NCBI GenBank assembly: GCA_900550315.1
Contig: URRK01000009.1
Span: forward strand, 1 to 18,729
Reading direction: 5' to 3'
Source: an uncultured Oscillospiraceae bacterium
Lineage (GTDB): Bacteria > Bacillota > Clostridia > Oscillospirales > Acutalibacteraceae
Length of the DNA stretch: 18,729 bases
How positions within the stretch are numbered: position 1 is the first letter of the stretch; each line of letters opens with the position of its first letter. The position numbers and the translations under genes were made by a program. Below the pieces are notes generated by a model that worked only from the letters and a program-made list of their open reading frames with translations, was not told the origin of the DNA and did not search any database. This document shows positions 7,712-16,919 of the stretch, one piece after another.

Positions 7712-10700
7712 ATGGATTGCATAGAATTTGAATCAATTAAAATCGGCCTGGCTTCCCCTGAAAAGATCAGAGAATGGTCTTATGGTGAAGTTACCAAGCC
7801 CGAAACCATTAACTATCGCACCCTAAAGCCGGAAACCGGCGGTTTGTTCTGCGAGCGTATTTTTGGCCCGCAGAAGGACTGGGAGTGCCACTGCGGCAAG
7901 TACAAGCGTATTCGCTACAAGGGCAAAATTTGCGAGCGCTGCGGCGTTGAGGTTACCCGCTCTAAGGTTCGCCGCGAACGGATGGGTATTATTGAATTAG
8001 CCGCCCCTGTTTCACACATTTGGTACTACAAAACAATTCCCTCCCGCTTGGGGTTAACGCTGGATGTTACCCCCCGCGTGTTAGAGCAGGTGCTGTATTT
8101 TTCGCAGTACATTGTTATCGACCCGGGCGACACCCCGCTGGAGAAAAAGCAGCTGTTAAGCGAATCGCAGTATAAAGAATACCGCGATAAATACGAGAAT
8201 GACTTTGAGGCCGGCATGGGCGCCGAGGCCATTCAAAAGCTGTTAAAGGATATTGACCTTGAAAAAACCTGCGCCGAGCTGCGGGAGGAGCTGGAAACCG
8301 CCAGCAACCAAAAGGCAGCCCGCATTATTAAACGGTTAGAGGTTTTAGACGCCTTTCGCCTTTCCGGCAACCGTCCGGAGTGGATGGTGCTGAACTGTAT
8401 TCCGGTTATTCCGCCGGATCTGCGCCCCATGGTGCAGTTAGACGGCGGCCGCTTTGCCACCTCGGATTTAAACGATTTGTACCGCCGGGTAATTAACCGC
8501 AACAACCGTTTAAAGCGGCTGTTAGAGCTTTCCGCGCCGGATATTATTGTTCGCAACGAAAAGCGCATGCTGCAGGAGGCGGTTGACGCTTTAATTGACA
8601 ACGGCCGCCGCGGCAAATCGGTTACCGGGCCAAACAACCGCCCGCTAAAATCGCTTTCCGATATGCTAAAAGGTAAGCAGGGCCGGTTCCGCCAAAACCT
8701 GTTAGGTAAGCGTGTAGACTATTCCGGCCGTTCGGTTATTGTTGTTGGGCCGGAGCTGAAAATGCACCAGTGCGGTCTGCCGAAGGAGATGGCGCTGGAG
8801 CTGTTTAAGCCGTTTGTAATGAAACGGCTGGTTAAAACCGATATTGTTAACAACATTAAAACCGCCCGTAAAATGGTGGAGCGCGCCGACCCGCAGGTTT
8901 GGGACGCTTTAGATGTTGTGATTAAAGAGCACCCCGTGCTGCTGAACCGTGCGCCAACCCTGCACCGTTTGGGCATTCAGGCCTTTGAGCCGGTGCTGGT
9001 AGAGGGCCGCGCCTTAAAGCTGCACCCGCTGGTTTGTACCGCTTACAACGCCGACTTTGACGGCGACCAAATGGCGGTTCACGTTCCGCTTTCTGCCGAG
9101 GCGCAGGCCGAAGCCCGCTTTTTAATGCTGGCGGCCAACAACCTGTTAAAGCCGTCGGACGGAAAACCGGTTGTTGTACCTACGCAGGATATGGTTTTGG
9201 GCTCTTACTACCTTACTATTGTTAAAAATGATGAGGTCGGCGCCCCCATTACCGATGAAAACGGCAACACTGTTTACCGCACCTTCCGCGATAAGGACGA
9301 GGCCATTATGGCTTACCAAACCGGGTCATTGGGTCTGCACTCTTTAATTAAAGTGCGCATGACGGGCAAAGACGCTAACGGCGATCCCATTACCCGCATT
9401 ATTTTAGCTACGGTAGGCTTCCTTATTTTCAACGAGTCTATTCCGCAGGACCTGGGCCGTATTGACCGTACCGTTGCAGGGCAGGAGTTAGAGCTTGAAA
9501 TCCCGGTTTACAACAAAAACGGCAAGGTAAATAAGGTAGATAAGAAAAGCCTTGGTCGCATTATTGATGATTGTATTCGCGTTCACGGCACCAGCTTAAC
9601 CTCTTTGGTGTTAGATAAAATTAAGGCAACCGGCTTTAAGTATTCTACCAAGGGCGCTATTACCGTAGCGGTAAACGACGCGGTAATTCCCCCCACCAAG
9701 GCCGAAATTATGGCCGGCGCCGAAAGGCAAATTGATGAATGCACCGCTTATTTCAAGCGCGGTTTAATTAGCGATGACGAGCGCAGCCGTAAGGTAATTG
9801 AAATTTGGAACAAGGCCACCGAAGAAGTTGCCGACGATTTGAAGGACAACTTAGACGAGTTCAACCCGATCTTTATGATGGCCGATTCCGGCGCCCGTGG
9901 CTCCATGAGCCAGATTCGCCAGCTGGCCGGTATGCGTGGACTAATTGCAAACACCGCCGGTAAGGTTATTGAAGTTCCAATTCGTGCAAACTATCGTGAG
10001 GGCCTGAATGTATTAGAGTACTTTATTTCCTCCCGCGGTGCTCGTAAGGGCCTGGCCGATACCGCACTGCGTACCGCCGACTCGGGTTATTTAACTCGCC
10101 GCTTGGTAGATGTTTCGCAGGATGTTATTATTCGCGAGGACGACTGTGGCGCCGATGTTGGCCTAAAAATTCAGGAAATTAAAGAAGGCAACCATGTGCT
10201 GGAGCCAATTGCCGAGCGTTTGACCGGCCGGTATTTGCTGCACGATTTTGTAGATGAAAACGGTAAGGTTTTAGTAAGTAAAGATGAAATGCTGACCGCC
10301 ACCGAGGCTGAATTAATCGAGTCTAAATTGGCCGAGCGGCCGGAGGAGGAGCGCAGCATTGAAATTCGTTCTATTTTAACCTGTAAATCCGATCACGGCA
10401 TTTGCCGCCGTTGCTACGGTGTAAACCTTGCAACCGGCACAAAGGTTACAATTGGTGAATCGGTTGGTATTATTGCGGCGCAGTCTATTGGCGAGCCCGG
10501 TACCCAGCTTACCATGCGTACCTTCCACACCGGCGGTATTGCCAGCACCGAGGATATTACCCAAGGTTTGCCCCGTGTTGAAGAGTTGTTTGAGGCCCGC
10601 AGGCCAAAGCACGCCGGTTTAATTAGCAAATGTGCCGGTACCGTTGCTATTGACGATGAAAAGCGCAACAAGGCCGTTGTTGTTACCGGCATTGACGCCG

Positions 10701-11497
10701 ACGGCAACCCGTACGAGGAGCGCATGAGCATTTCGGCCGGCGCCCACTTAAAGGTTACCGACGGTGATGTGGTAGAAAAGGGTCAAGTGTTAATTGACGG
10801 CGCCATTGCCCCGCAGGATATTTTAGAGATCTTAGGGCCGGAGGCTGTTCAAAACTACATTATTGAGCAAATTCAATCTACCTACCGTACGCAGGGTGTT
10901 GATATTAACGACAAGCACATTGAAGTTATTATTCGCCAAATGATGCGCAAGGTTATTGTAAACGAGCCGGGCAGCAGCAAGCTGTTACCGCTTTCGCGCA
11001 TTGAATGCAGCGAGTTTGACAAAGCCTGCCAGGAGATTAAAGACCGTATTGCAGCCGGCGAGACCGATTTGACGCTGCCTACCTGCACCCCGGTTCTGCT
11101 GGGTATTACCAAGGCTTCCCTGGCAACCGATTCGTTCCTTTCCGCTGCGTCGTTCCAGGAAACGACCCGCGTATTGACCGAGGCTGCCATTATGGGTAAG
11201 AGCGACCCGCTGTTTGGCCTGAAAGAAAATGTTATTATTGGTAAGCTGGTTCCGGCCGGCACCGGTATGAAGCTTTATAACGAAAAGGCCAAGGATGTTA
11301 TTAACAATTACGAGGCTGCAAAAAAAGCCGCGTGTGAGGCCGAATTGGCCGCCAGCGAGGCCGCCGCTGCCGAGTCGGTAGCCGCTGCCGCAGCCACCGA
11401 GAGCGAAGCCGCAGCCGCAGCGCCGGTTGCCGAGGTTGAGCCCGCTGCCGAGCCTGCGCCGGAGGCGCAGCCCGAACAGCCGGAAAGCCAAGAGTAA
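7712..11497 (+). CDS. rpoC: DNA-directed RNA polymerase subunit beta'
   Basis: The beta' subunit carries the catalytic Mg-binding loop of RNA polymerase. AGGAGG (7697-7702) precedes ATG 7712 by 9 bases. The N-terminal zinc ribbon uses Cys59, Cys61, Cys74 and Cys77. The active-site motif NADFDGD holds Asp448, Asp450 and Asp452. The second zinc site is Cys812, Cys891, Cys898 and Cys901. RTFHTGGIA and the [14 protein letters not shown] trigger-loop region are intact. At 1261 residues it is longer than the usual clostridial length of about 1180-1200. The excess is a C-terminal tail (about 1203-1261) that is almost only Ala, Glu and Pro. It is the last gene of the operon. A strong terminator follows, and the usual rpsL-rpsG-fusA genes do not. 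Confidence 0.98.
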   Translation: MDCIEFESIKIGLASPEKIREWSYGEVTKPETINYRTLKPETGGLFCERIFGPQKDWECHCGKYKRIRYKGKICERCGVEVTRSKVRRERMGIIELAAPVSHIWYYKTIPSRLGLTLDVTPRVLEQVLYFSQYIVIDPGDTPLEKKQLLSESQYKEYRDKYENDFEAGMGAEAIQKLLKDIDLEKTCAELREELETASNQKAARIIKRLEVLDAFRLSGNRPEWMVLNCIPVIPPDLRPMVQLDGGRFATSDLNDLYRRVINRNNRLKRLLELSAPDIIVRNEKRMLQEAVDALIDNGRRGKSVTGPNNRPLKSLSDMLKGKQGRFRQNLLGKRVDYSGRSVIVVGPELKMHQCGLPKEMALELFKPFVMKRLVKTDIVNNIKTARKMVERADPQVWDALDVVIKEHPVLLNRAPTLHRLGIQAFEPVLVEGRALKLHPLVCTAYNADFDGDQMAVHVPLSAEAQAEARFLMLAANNLLKPSDGKPVVVPTQDMVLGSYYLTIVKNDEVGAPITDENGNTVYRTFRDKDEAIMAYQTGSLGLHSLIKVRMTGKDANGDPITRIILATVGFLIFNESIPQDLGRIDRTVAGQELELEIPVYNKNGKVNKVDKKSLGRIIDDCIRVHGTSLTSLVLDKIKATGFKYSTKGAITVAVNDAVIPPTKAEIMAGAERQIDECTAYFKRGLISDDERSRKVIEIWNKATEEVADDLKDNLDEFNPIFMMADSGARGSMSQIRQLAGMRGLIANTAGKVIEVPIRANYREGLNVLEYFISSRGARKGLADTALRTADSGYLTRRLVDVSQDVIIREDDCGADVGLKIQEIKEGNHVLEPIAERLTGRYLLHDFVDENGKVLVSKDEMLTATEAELIESKLAERPEEERSIEIRSILTCKSDHGICRRCYGVNLATGTKVTIGESVGIIAAQSIGEPGTQLTMRTFHTGGIASTEDITQGLPRVEELFEARRPKHAGLISKCAGTVAIDDEKRNKAVVVTGIDADGNPYEERMSISAGAHLKVTDGDVVEKGQVLIDGAIAPQDILEILGPEAVQNYIIEQIQSTYRTQGVDINDKHIEVIIRQMMRKVIVNEPGSSKLLPLSRIECSEFDKACQEIKDRIAAGETDLTLPTCTPVLLGITKASLATDSFLSAASFQETTRVLTEAAIMGKSDPLFGLKENVIIGKLVPAGTGMKLYNEKAKDVINNYEAAKKAACEAELAASEAAAAESVAAAAATESEAAAAAPVAEVEPAAEPAPEAQPEQPESQE

Positions 11498-11526
11498 TTT
11501 ACAATAAGCCTTCGCAGTAAAGCTTA

Positions 11527-11559
11527 AAATGCGCCCGACTTTTGCTGGGCGCATTTTTT
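11527..11559 (+). terminator. Terminator of the rpoBC operon
   Basis: AAATGCGCCC (11527-11536) pairs with GGGCGCATTT (11547-11556) around a 10-base loop, and the T-run continues to 11559. It lies 30 bases after the rpoC stop. Confidence 0.92.
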
Positions 11560-11661
11560 GCACCGCCAAAATTGGCAAAAATTTTTAAGGTTTTATTTTG
11601 GCGTTTTGCAATGAGCAGCCTTGCAAGGCGTAGAAAAACCAAAAGAAAGGAATTTTAAAGA

Positions 11662-12564
11662 ATGACCGACCCCGTAATTCAAGAACCAACCGCGCCGCAG
11701 GCGGCGGAGCAGCCAAACGCCGCTTCGGCACAACCCCAAACAGTGAACCCGCAGGCGGCAGAGCCACCCCAAGCCGAGTTGGCACAATCTTGGCCGGTAG
11801 AGCAGCCCAAAACCGCCCCGGTACAACCGCCGGCGACCGAGCAGGGCCAAGAAATTTCGGCGCAGCTGCAGAAAACCGCAGCGGCCGCACAAGCTTTTCC
11901 GCCGCAAGCATCGGCGGATTCGGCAATGCCGAACCGGGGCGGCGAACTGCAGCTCCAAGCCCCCACACCCGGGGCGGTAGCCTTTGCTGCACCGCCGGCC
12001 GCCCCGCAAGGCGCCCAAATGCCGGTACCGCGCAAGGGGTTAAGCACCGGGGCAATTGTTGGCATTGTGTTAGGCGCCGTAGCCGTATTTTTGGTGGCAG
12101 CTGTTGCGGCCTCGGCCGTTTTTTTGGCAGCGTTTGGCAAGGCCGAGCCTAAGGAATTTGTAAAAGACGGCTTGCACATTACCTTAACCGACGATTTTAC
12201 CGCTACCGAAATGGAGGGCTTTACCGCATGCTACAGCGCGGATGACGCAGTTGTTTTGGTACTGAAAGAGCCGTTTACATTGGCCGATGGTTTTGAAAAT
12301 TACACCGTTACCCAGTACGGCGAGTTGGTTATTCAAAAGAGCAATTACAGCAGCCAAACAAAGCTGGAGCAGCAAGACGGCTTAAATTATTTTGAATACC
12401 GGTATAAAAACGAGCAGAACCAGCAGGAGTACCATTACATTGCCACCCTGTTTAAAAGTAAAGACGCCTTTTGGTTGGTGCAGTTTGCCGTGCTGCAAGA
12501 CGATTTTGAGGAGCAGCGGCCGCAGCTCATGCAGTGGGCAAAATCGGTAAGCTTTGAGGAATAA
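11662..12564 (+). CDS. Single-pass membrane protein with a Pro/Gln/Ala-rich cytoplasmic region and an extracellular domain
   Basis: A 300-residue protein of unknown function. Residues 1-125 are low complexity (Pro, Gln, Ala, Glu) and probably disordered. A short basic stretch RKG (124-126) precedes a single strong transmembrane helix at about 128-158, predicting N-inside topology. Residues 165-300 form a compact alternating hydrophobic/polar domain beginning DGLHITLTDDF and ending MQWAKSVSFEE. The pattern recalls the small PsbP/Mog1-like domains often seen at the outer end of Gram-positive single-pass proteins; that is an impression, not an identification. AAAGGAA near 11645 serves as RBS for ATG 11662. 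No convincing promoter is visible between the rpoC terminator and this gene. A terminator follows, so it is monocistronic. Confidence 0.82.
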   Translation: MTDPVIQEPTAPQAAEQPNAASAQPQTVNPQAAEPPQAELAQSWPVEQPKTAPVQPPATEQGQEISAQLQKTAAAAQAFPPQASADSAMPNRGGELQLQAPTPGAVAFAAPPAAPQGAQMPVPRKGLSTGAIVGIVLGAVAVFLVAAVAASAVFLAAFGKAEPKEFVKDGLHITLTDDFTATEMEGFTACYSADDAVVLVLKEPFTLADGFENYTVTQYGELVIQKSNYSSQTKLEQQDGLNYFEYRYKNEQNQQEYHYIATLFKSKDAFWLVQFAVLQDDFEEQRPQLMQWAKSVSFEE

Positions 12565-12582
12565 ATTTTAAAAATAAGAATA

Positions 12583-12616
12583 AAAAAACAAGCAGTGCTG
12601 CCGCTGCTTGTTTTTT
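12583..12616. terminator. Bidirectional terminator between convergent genes
   Basis: ACAAGCAG (12588-12595) pairs with CTGCTTGT (12604-12611). Flanking A6 and T6 runs extend the stem to 13 bp and give a U-run on either strand. It ends the membrane-protein gene on the plus strand and can end the MATE gene on the minus strand, whose stop is 56 bases away. Confidence 0.88.
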
Positions 12617-12671
12617 GCTGCCCTGCCGACTTTTTGGTGCAGGGCGCTTGCCCTTGGCAAAATAAAACGCT

Positions 12672-14081
12672 TTAGATTTTAGAAAGCTTTATGCTTTGGT
12701 TTAACTGCCGGTAGGTTTTTACAATAATAATGCCCGAAATAATGGCGGTTAAAAGGTCGGATACCGGCATAGAATACAGCACGCCGTTTAGCCCCAAAAA
12801 CTTGGGCAGCAGCAATGCAAAACCTACGCCAAACACAATTTCACGAACCATGGAAAGCAGCGTAGAAGCCGCCGCCTTGCCCATTGCCTGCATAAAAATA
12901 AAGGTTGCTTTGTTTAGGCAGGCCAAAACAATTAGGCAAAAGTAAACCCTAAAAGATAATATGGCAAAATCAGTGTAATAAACACTCTCGTTTGCGGCGC
13001 CAAAAATTTTTATTAAGGCTTTGGGAAAAGCCTCTGCAATAACAAGCGCTACGGCGCCCACGCAGGTCTCGGCGCAAAGCAGCCTTGTAAACAGCTCTTT
13101 AACCCGGCTAAATTGCCCGGCCCCTATGTTGAACCCAACTAGGGGAATACACCCGGCCGCCATGCCAATGACAACCGAGAGGACTATTTGAAAAAACTTC
13201 ATTACAATGCCAACAACCGCCATTGGAATTTGGGTGTATTGCGGCTGGCCAAAAATTTCGTCTAAGGCGCTGTATTGGCGAATCATGTTGTTAATAGCCA
13301 TCATGGCCGCAACAAGCGAAATTTGCGCCAAAAAGCTGCAAAGCCCCAGCGAAAGCGTTCGGGCAATTATTTTAAAATTTGGTTTAAAATCTAACCCCTT
13401 GGGTTTAATTATTTTGGCGTGGACTAAGTACCAGCCGGCCAGCACAGCCGTAATAATTTGTCCAATTACGGTGGCAACGGCGGCACCCATCATTCCCCAG
13501 TGAAAGCCAAAAATAAAAATAGGGTCTAAAATAATGTTGGCGGCGGTGCCGGCAAGGGTAGAAAGCATGGCAAATTTCGGGCTGCCATCGGCCCGAATAA
13601 TGGGGTTTAGCGCCTGCCCAAAAATATAAAACGGTACGCCAAGGGTAATCCAAAAAAAGTATTCCTTAGAAAGGGCAAAGGTCTCGGCGTTAACTTTTCC
13701 GCCAAACGCCGTTAAAATCGGCTCGGCAAAAATTAGGTAAACAGCGGTTAAAGTAATGCCGGCAACCAGGCAGAGGATTACCGAATTGCCAACGCTGCGG
13801 GTCGCGTTTTTGCTGTTTTGTTCCCCCAGCGAAAGGCTTACAAAAGCGCAGCAGCCGTCGCCTAACATTACCGCAAGTCCCAGCGCAATAACCGTAAGCG
13901 GAAAAACAACTGTGTTGGCGGCATTGCCGTAAGAGCCAAGGTAGCTGGCATTCGCAATAAAAATTTGGTCTACAATGTTGTACAGCGCCCCGACCAGTAA
14001 AGAGATGACGCAGGGCACAGCGTAGCTTCTCATAAGCTTTGCCACCCCTTGGGTAGCAAGGCTTTGTTGATTTTTGTTCAT
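12672..14081 (-). CDS. MATE-family multidrug/cation antiporter
   Basis: MATE proteins export organic cations and drugs in exchange for Na+ or H+. The 469-residue product has the length and twelve-helix hydrophobic pattern of the family, as two MatE repeats (about 18-180 and 245-405). N-terminal features such as VPCVISLLVGALYNIVDQIFI and the following GNAANTVVFPLTVIALGLA stretch are typical of the clostridial NorM/DinF-like branch. The start is fixed by a strong TAGGAGGAAAA Shine-Dalgarno before ATG 14081. A promoter (14161-14189) lies upstream, and a 16-bp hairpin occupies the leader between promoter and RBS, suggesting control by attenuation or an RNA structure. The substrate cannot be read from sequence. 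Confidence 0.93.
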   Translation of the reverse strand: MNKNQQSLATQGVAKLMRSYAVPCVISLLVGALYNIVDQIFIANASYLGSYGNAANTVVFPLTVIALGLAVMLGDGCCAFVSLSLGEQNSKNATRSVGNSVILCLVAGITLTAVYLIFAEPILTAFGGKVNAETFALSKEYFFWITLGVPFYIFGQALNPIIRADGSPKFAMLSTLAGTAANIILDPIFIFGFHWGMMGAAVATVIGQIITAVLAGWYLVHAKIIKPKGLDFKPNFKIIARTLSLGLCSFLAQISLVAAMMAINNMIRQYSALDEIFGQPQYTQIPMAVVGIVMKFFQIVLSVVIGMAAGCIPLVGFNIGAGQFSRVKELFTRLLCAETCVGAVALVIAEAFPKALIKIFGAANESVYYTDFAILSFRVYFCLIVLACLNKATFIFMQAMGKAAASTLLSMVREIVFGVGFALLLPKFLGLNGVLYSMPVSDLLTAIISGIIIVKTYRQLNQSIKLSKI

Positions 14082-14101
14082 TTAATTTTCCTCCTAAAAA
14101 C

Positions 14102-14146
14102 GCAAAAAATGCGTAAGCCCAAAAACTGGACTTACGCATTTTTTGC
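14102..14146 (-). promoter_or_regulatory. 16-bp perfect hairpin in the MATE leader; attenuator candidate
   Basis: The arms 14102-14117 and 14131-14146 are exact inverse complements. On the minus strand the stem closes with CTTACGCATTTTTTGC and runs into GTTTTT just before the TAGGAGG RBS. It begins within about 10 bases of the predicted transcript start, so nearly the whole leader is this hairpin. By shape it would be an intrinsic terminator placed before the gene. A 5' stabilising hairpin is the alternative. Confidence 0.65.
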
Positions 14147-14160
14147 TACTCGTTAAAAGT

Positions 14161-14189
14161 ATTATAGCACAAAAATTTCAGCTTTTCAA
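14161..14189 (-). promoter_or_regulatory. Promoter of the MATE gene
   Basis: On the minus strand TTGAAA (14189-14184), 17 bases, TATAAT (14166-14161), about 80 bases before the start codon. Confidence 0.78.
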
Positions 14190-14217
14190 ATGTTTTTTGC
14201 GCAGCTTAAAAAATTTA

Positions 14218-14270
14218 ACAGCCAATAAATTTAAAAGCTAAAATTGCGGTAGCTTAAAAATTTTGGCTGT
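14218..14270. terminator. AT-rich long hairpin downstream of the 14371-15081 gene
   Basis: ACAGCCAA (14218-14225) pairs with TTGGCTGT (14263-14270), with AGCTT/AAGCT pairing inside. On the minus strand TAAATTTTTT follows. It could end transcription of the upstream minus-strand gene about 100 bases after its stop. The remaining bases to 14370 hold no gene. Confidence 0.45.
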
Positions 14271-14370
14271 GCCGTGCAAAAAGGGGGTAACCGCAGCACC
14301 CGGCACCAAAGCTGAGCCTAATTGGCGCAGCCAAAAGGGCAAAAGGGAGCCTTTTTTGGCGCAAGGTTTT

Positions 14371-15081
14371 TTAAACGCCGCTAAAGTAAAAGGCCTTTGG
14401 GGTCAGCCACTGTTCTAAAGGCTCGGCAAGGTCTTCGCAAAGGGCTTTTAGGGCACCTTGCAGGCGCCACTCAAGGTAAACAGCGGCGGCCAGCGGTAGG
14501 GGCTCTGCCGCGTTAAATTCGGGCAGCAGTCCGGTTAAAAACTGTTGGGTTTTTTGCAGGTTTTTGGTAAGTGCTTTTAAGGTTAGCGGGCTTTGCTGTG
14601 CCGGGTTTAGCAGCGCGGCGCCGTTTAGTGCATTGGGCGGGGAAATCGCGCAGGGTACTAGCGGCGTTCCGCAGTGCTGCAGCAGGGCGCGGTTTAAATT
14701 GGCTGGCGGTACCCCTAAAAAATAAAGGCGGCGAACCTTTGACGCTAACTGTAGTAAGGGCTCTTTTAAAAGGGGGAAGCCTTGCGGAATATAAACCTCC
14801 CGGTTTTTTAGGCTTGGGCTTTTTAAAAGGGTGGCCAAAAAAGCCTGCTGCAAAAAGGGCAAAACAGGGTAAACCCCCGGCAGGTTGCCGTAGGGGCTGC
14901 CGGCCGGCGGCACAAAATAATTCAGGTGTTTTAGGGCAGCGGCGTTTTTGCGCTGCTGCCGCTTTTTTTGCGTTGGGTTTAGCAGCAAAACTTGCAAATT
15001 GCCGTAGGGCGTTTGCCAGGCCTGCAGCTGTGGCTGCCGGGTGCGAGCGTTGCTTAGTAATATTACAGTAAAAATTTTCAT
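14371..15081 (-). CDS. Unrecognised 236-residue protein
   Basis: I do not recognise the family. From ATG 15081 the protein begins with a beta-strand-like MKIFTVILLSN. Two similar segments follow (TPYGNLQVL and SPYGNLPGVYPVLP), then YIPQGFPLLKEPLLQL, KVRRLYFLGVP and a Leu/Ala-rich helical C-terminal half ending AFYFSGV. There is no membrane segment and no signal peptide. The Rossmann-like alternation suggests a small soluble enzyme or binding protein, but no catalytic motif is visible. The start is uncertain: no good RBS precedes 15081, and in-frame ATGs also exist at 15117 and farther upstream. It is divergent from the LysM/M14 peptidase gene, sharing a gap of about 110 bases, which hints at a linked role. 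CATACAAT just upstream resembles a SigE-type -10 box. Confidence 0.62.
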   Translation of the reverse strand: MKIFTVILLSNARTRQPQLQAWQTPYGNLQVLLLNPTQKKRQQRKNAAALKHLNYFVPPAGSPYGNLPGVYPVLPFLQQAFLATLLKSPSLKNREVYIPQGFPLLKEPLLQLASKVRRLYFLGVPPANLNRALLQHCGTPLVPCAISPPNALNGAALLNPAQQSPLTLKALTKNLQKTQQFLTGLLPEFNAAEPLPLAAAVYLEWRLQGALKALCEDLAEPLEQWLTPKAFYFSGV

Positions 15082-15193
15082 CACCGTTTTATTGTATGTC
15101 CCACTTAAAAAATTCATGCCTGTTTGGTAAAAAATAAAGGGTTTTGTTTCTGCCGCCAAAGCTTGGCGCATATATTGCAAAGAGGTGATGAAA

Positions 15194-16507
15194 ATGATTT
15201 TACTGAATAAAGGGGATAGCGGCAGCTATGTTTTTATGCTGCAGCTGGCGCTTGCCCGTGCGGGGGAAGCCCCTGGAGAAATGGATGGTATTTTTGGCGA
15301 GCGAACCTTGCAGGCAACCCAAAGCTTTCAACAAAAGCAAAACTTGGTGCCCGACGGTATTGTTGGCCGAAAAACCTTTGCGGCGCTGCGCCCTTACCTG
15401 GTTGGGTACACCACCTACCAGGTTCAGCCGGGAAACACGGTTTTTGCCCTGGCCCAGCGATTTGGCAGCAGTGTTGCACTAATAGAAAACGCCAACCCCA
15501 AGCTGCGGCAGGCCGATTTAATGGTAGGGGATACCATTTATATTCCTTACAATTTTGAGCTGGTGCCAACCAATGTGGCGTACAATTCGCTGCTGTGCGA
15601 GCTAATTTGCGAGGGGCTGGCGGTGCGGTACCCGTTTATAGGCTTGCAAACGGTTGGCAAAAGCAAAAATAACCGACCGCTGGTGGTGCTAAAGCTGGGG
15701 CACGGTAAGCGGGAGCTGTTTTTTAACGCAGCCCACCACGCCAACGAGTGGATTACCACCCCAATGGTGCTGCGCTTTACCGAGCAGTATGCCAACGCGG
15801 TGGTAGACGCTGTTAAAATTGGTGACGCCTTTGCCGAGTATTTGTTTGATACGGTAACGCTTTATGTGATGCCAATGGTTGATCCGGACGGGGTAGATTT
15901 AGTAACCGGCGCGCTGCTGAAAGACAGCGCAGCCTACAAAACGGCCGTTGGCTACGCCGGGAACTACCCGCAGATTCCCTTTCCCTCGGGGTGGAAGGCC
16001 AACCTTGCCGGGGTAGATTTAAACTTAAATTACCCCGCCATGTGGGAGCGGGCGCGGGAGCTTAAATTTGCAGCCGGCTACCAAAAGCCCGGCCCGCGGG
16101 ACTATGTTGGCCCAAAACCGCTTAGCGAACCGGAATCTACCGCCGTTTTTAACTTTACGCAAAGCCGCAGCTTTGCGGCGGTACTGGCTTTTCACACCCA
16201 AGGGGAGGTTATTTACCAGGGCTTTGAGCGTTATCTGCCGCCCGGTTCGGCCGCTTTGGCGGCAAGGCTTGCAAGGGCCAGCGGTTACGCGGTTGAAAAC
16301 GCCCCGGCCTATTCCGGCTACGCCGGATATAAGGATTGGTTTATTCTATCCTACAACCTGCCCGGCTACACGGTAGAGGTTGGGCAAGGGGTAAACCCCC
16401 TGCCAATAAGCTCATTTAACCGGTTTTACCCGCCGGCCGCCGCTTTAATGGCAGCTGCGCTGCAGGGAATATCGGCCGGGGAAGAAACGCCGGAAAGCAC
16501 GGAATAA
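15194..16507 (+). CDS. Peptidoglycan-binding/LysM/M14 zinc carboxypeptidase (gamma-D-glutamyl-diamino acid endopeptidase type)
   Basis: Three domains are visible: a PG_binding_1 repeat at about residues 5-65 (GDSGSYVFMLQLAL, FGERTLQATQSFQ, DGIVGRKTF), a LysM repeat at about 73-115 (YQVQPGNTVFALAQRFG to DTIYIPY), and an M14 metallopeptidase at about 120-430. The zinc ligands are His182 and Glu185 (HANEW) and His334 (FHTQG). The catalytic Glu395 sits in YTVEVGQG. This is the layout of peptidases that cut gamma-D-Glu-diaminopimelate bonds in cell-wall peptides. No signal peptide is present, as in sporulation enzymes made in the mother cell or in enzymes recycling wall peptides in the cytoplasm; which applies here is not shown. 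AGAGGTGAT at 15181 spaces best with ATG 15194; GTG 15185 and ATG 15188 are inside the Shine-Dalgarno. Confidence 0.92.
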   Translation: MILLNKGDSGSYVFMLQLALARAGEAPGEMDGIFGERTLQATQSFQQKQNLVPDGIVGRKTFAALRPYLVGYTTYQVQPGNTVFALAQRFGSSVALIENANPKLRQADLMVGDTIYIPYNFELVPTNVAYNSLLCELICEGLAVRYPFIGLQTVGKSKNNRPLVVLKLGHGKRELFFNAAHHANEWITTPMVLRFTEQYANAVVDAVKIGDAFAEYLFDTVTLYVMPMVDPDGVDLVTGALLKDSAAYKTAVGYAGNYPQIPFPSGWKANLAGVDLNLNYPAMWERARELKFAAGYQKPGPRDYVGPKPLSEPESTAVFNFTQSRSFAAVLAFHTQGEVIYQGFERYLPPGSAALAARLARASGYAVENAPAYSGYAGYKDWFILSYNLPGYTVEVGQGVNPLPISSFNRFYPPAAALMAAALQGISAGEETPESTE

Positions 16508-16830
16508 CCGAAATTTTAGGGCGAAAACAGCAACTGGATTAAACCGATTTTCAAGTAATATTTGTGTCGGTTTCGGTGCCGATTTGGGCTAAAAATAAAG
16601 CGCTTTTTCAGGCGAAAATAGATGAATATTTTTAACAAAATAAGTTTTGCACCCATTTTTTAAAAGCAAAAGAATTGAAATTTTTTTGGAATTATTTGGG
16701 CTTTATTGGTAAGGCACTATTGTTAAAATAGGAAAAAATTTTGCCCCAAACAGCAAAAATTCTATTTTTAGCATAAAATTATTTTTAAAAAGTGGTTCTT
16801 AAAAAATGTTTGTACAAATAGTAATCAAAC

Positions 16831-16919
16831 CTATCAACAGGGTTATCAACCGTTTTTCGCTTAAAAATGGTGAAAAATAGGGTGTTTTTGCTTTTAAATG
16901 TTAACAACTCGGTGGATAA
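16831..16919. promoter_or_regulatory. Cluster of DnaA-box-like motifs
   Basis: CTATCAACA (16831-16839) and TTATCAACC (16843-16851) each differ from TTATCCACA by two bases. TTATCCACC on the minus strand (16919-16911) differs by one. They sit in strongly AT-rich DNA. No dnaA, dnaN or other origin gene is in the window, so this could be a DnaA-binding regulatory locus or chance. Confidence 0.3.

Noticed and set aside
11585..12179. Several long minus-strand frames opposite the Pro/Gln-rich membrane protein
   Set aside because: They arise from the GC-rich low-complexity codons of the plus-strand gene and have no RBS or protein-like character.
14571..15071. 166-residue plus-strand frame opposite the unrecognised minus-strand gene
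   Set aside because: Composition is Arg/Ala/Gly-rich as expected of an antisense reading, and it lacks an RBS. The minus-strand frame is longer and better formed.
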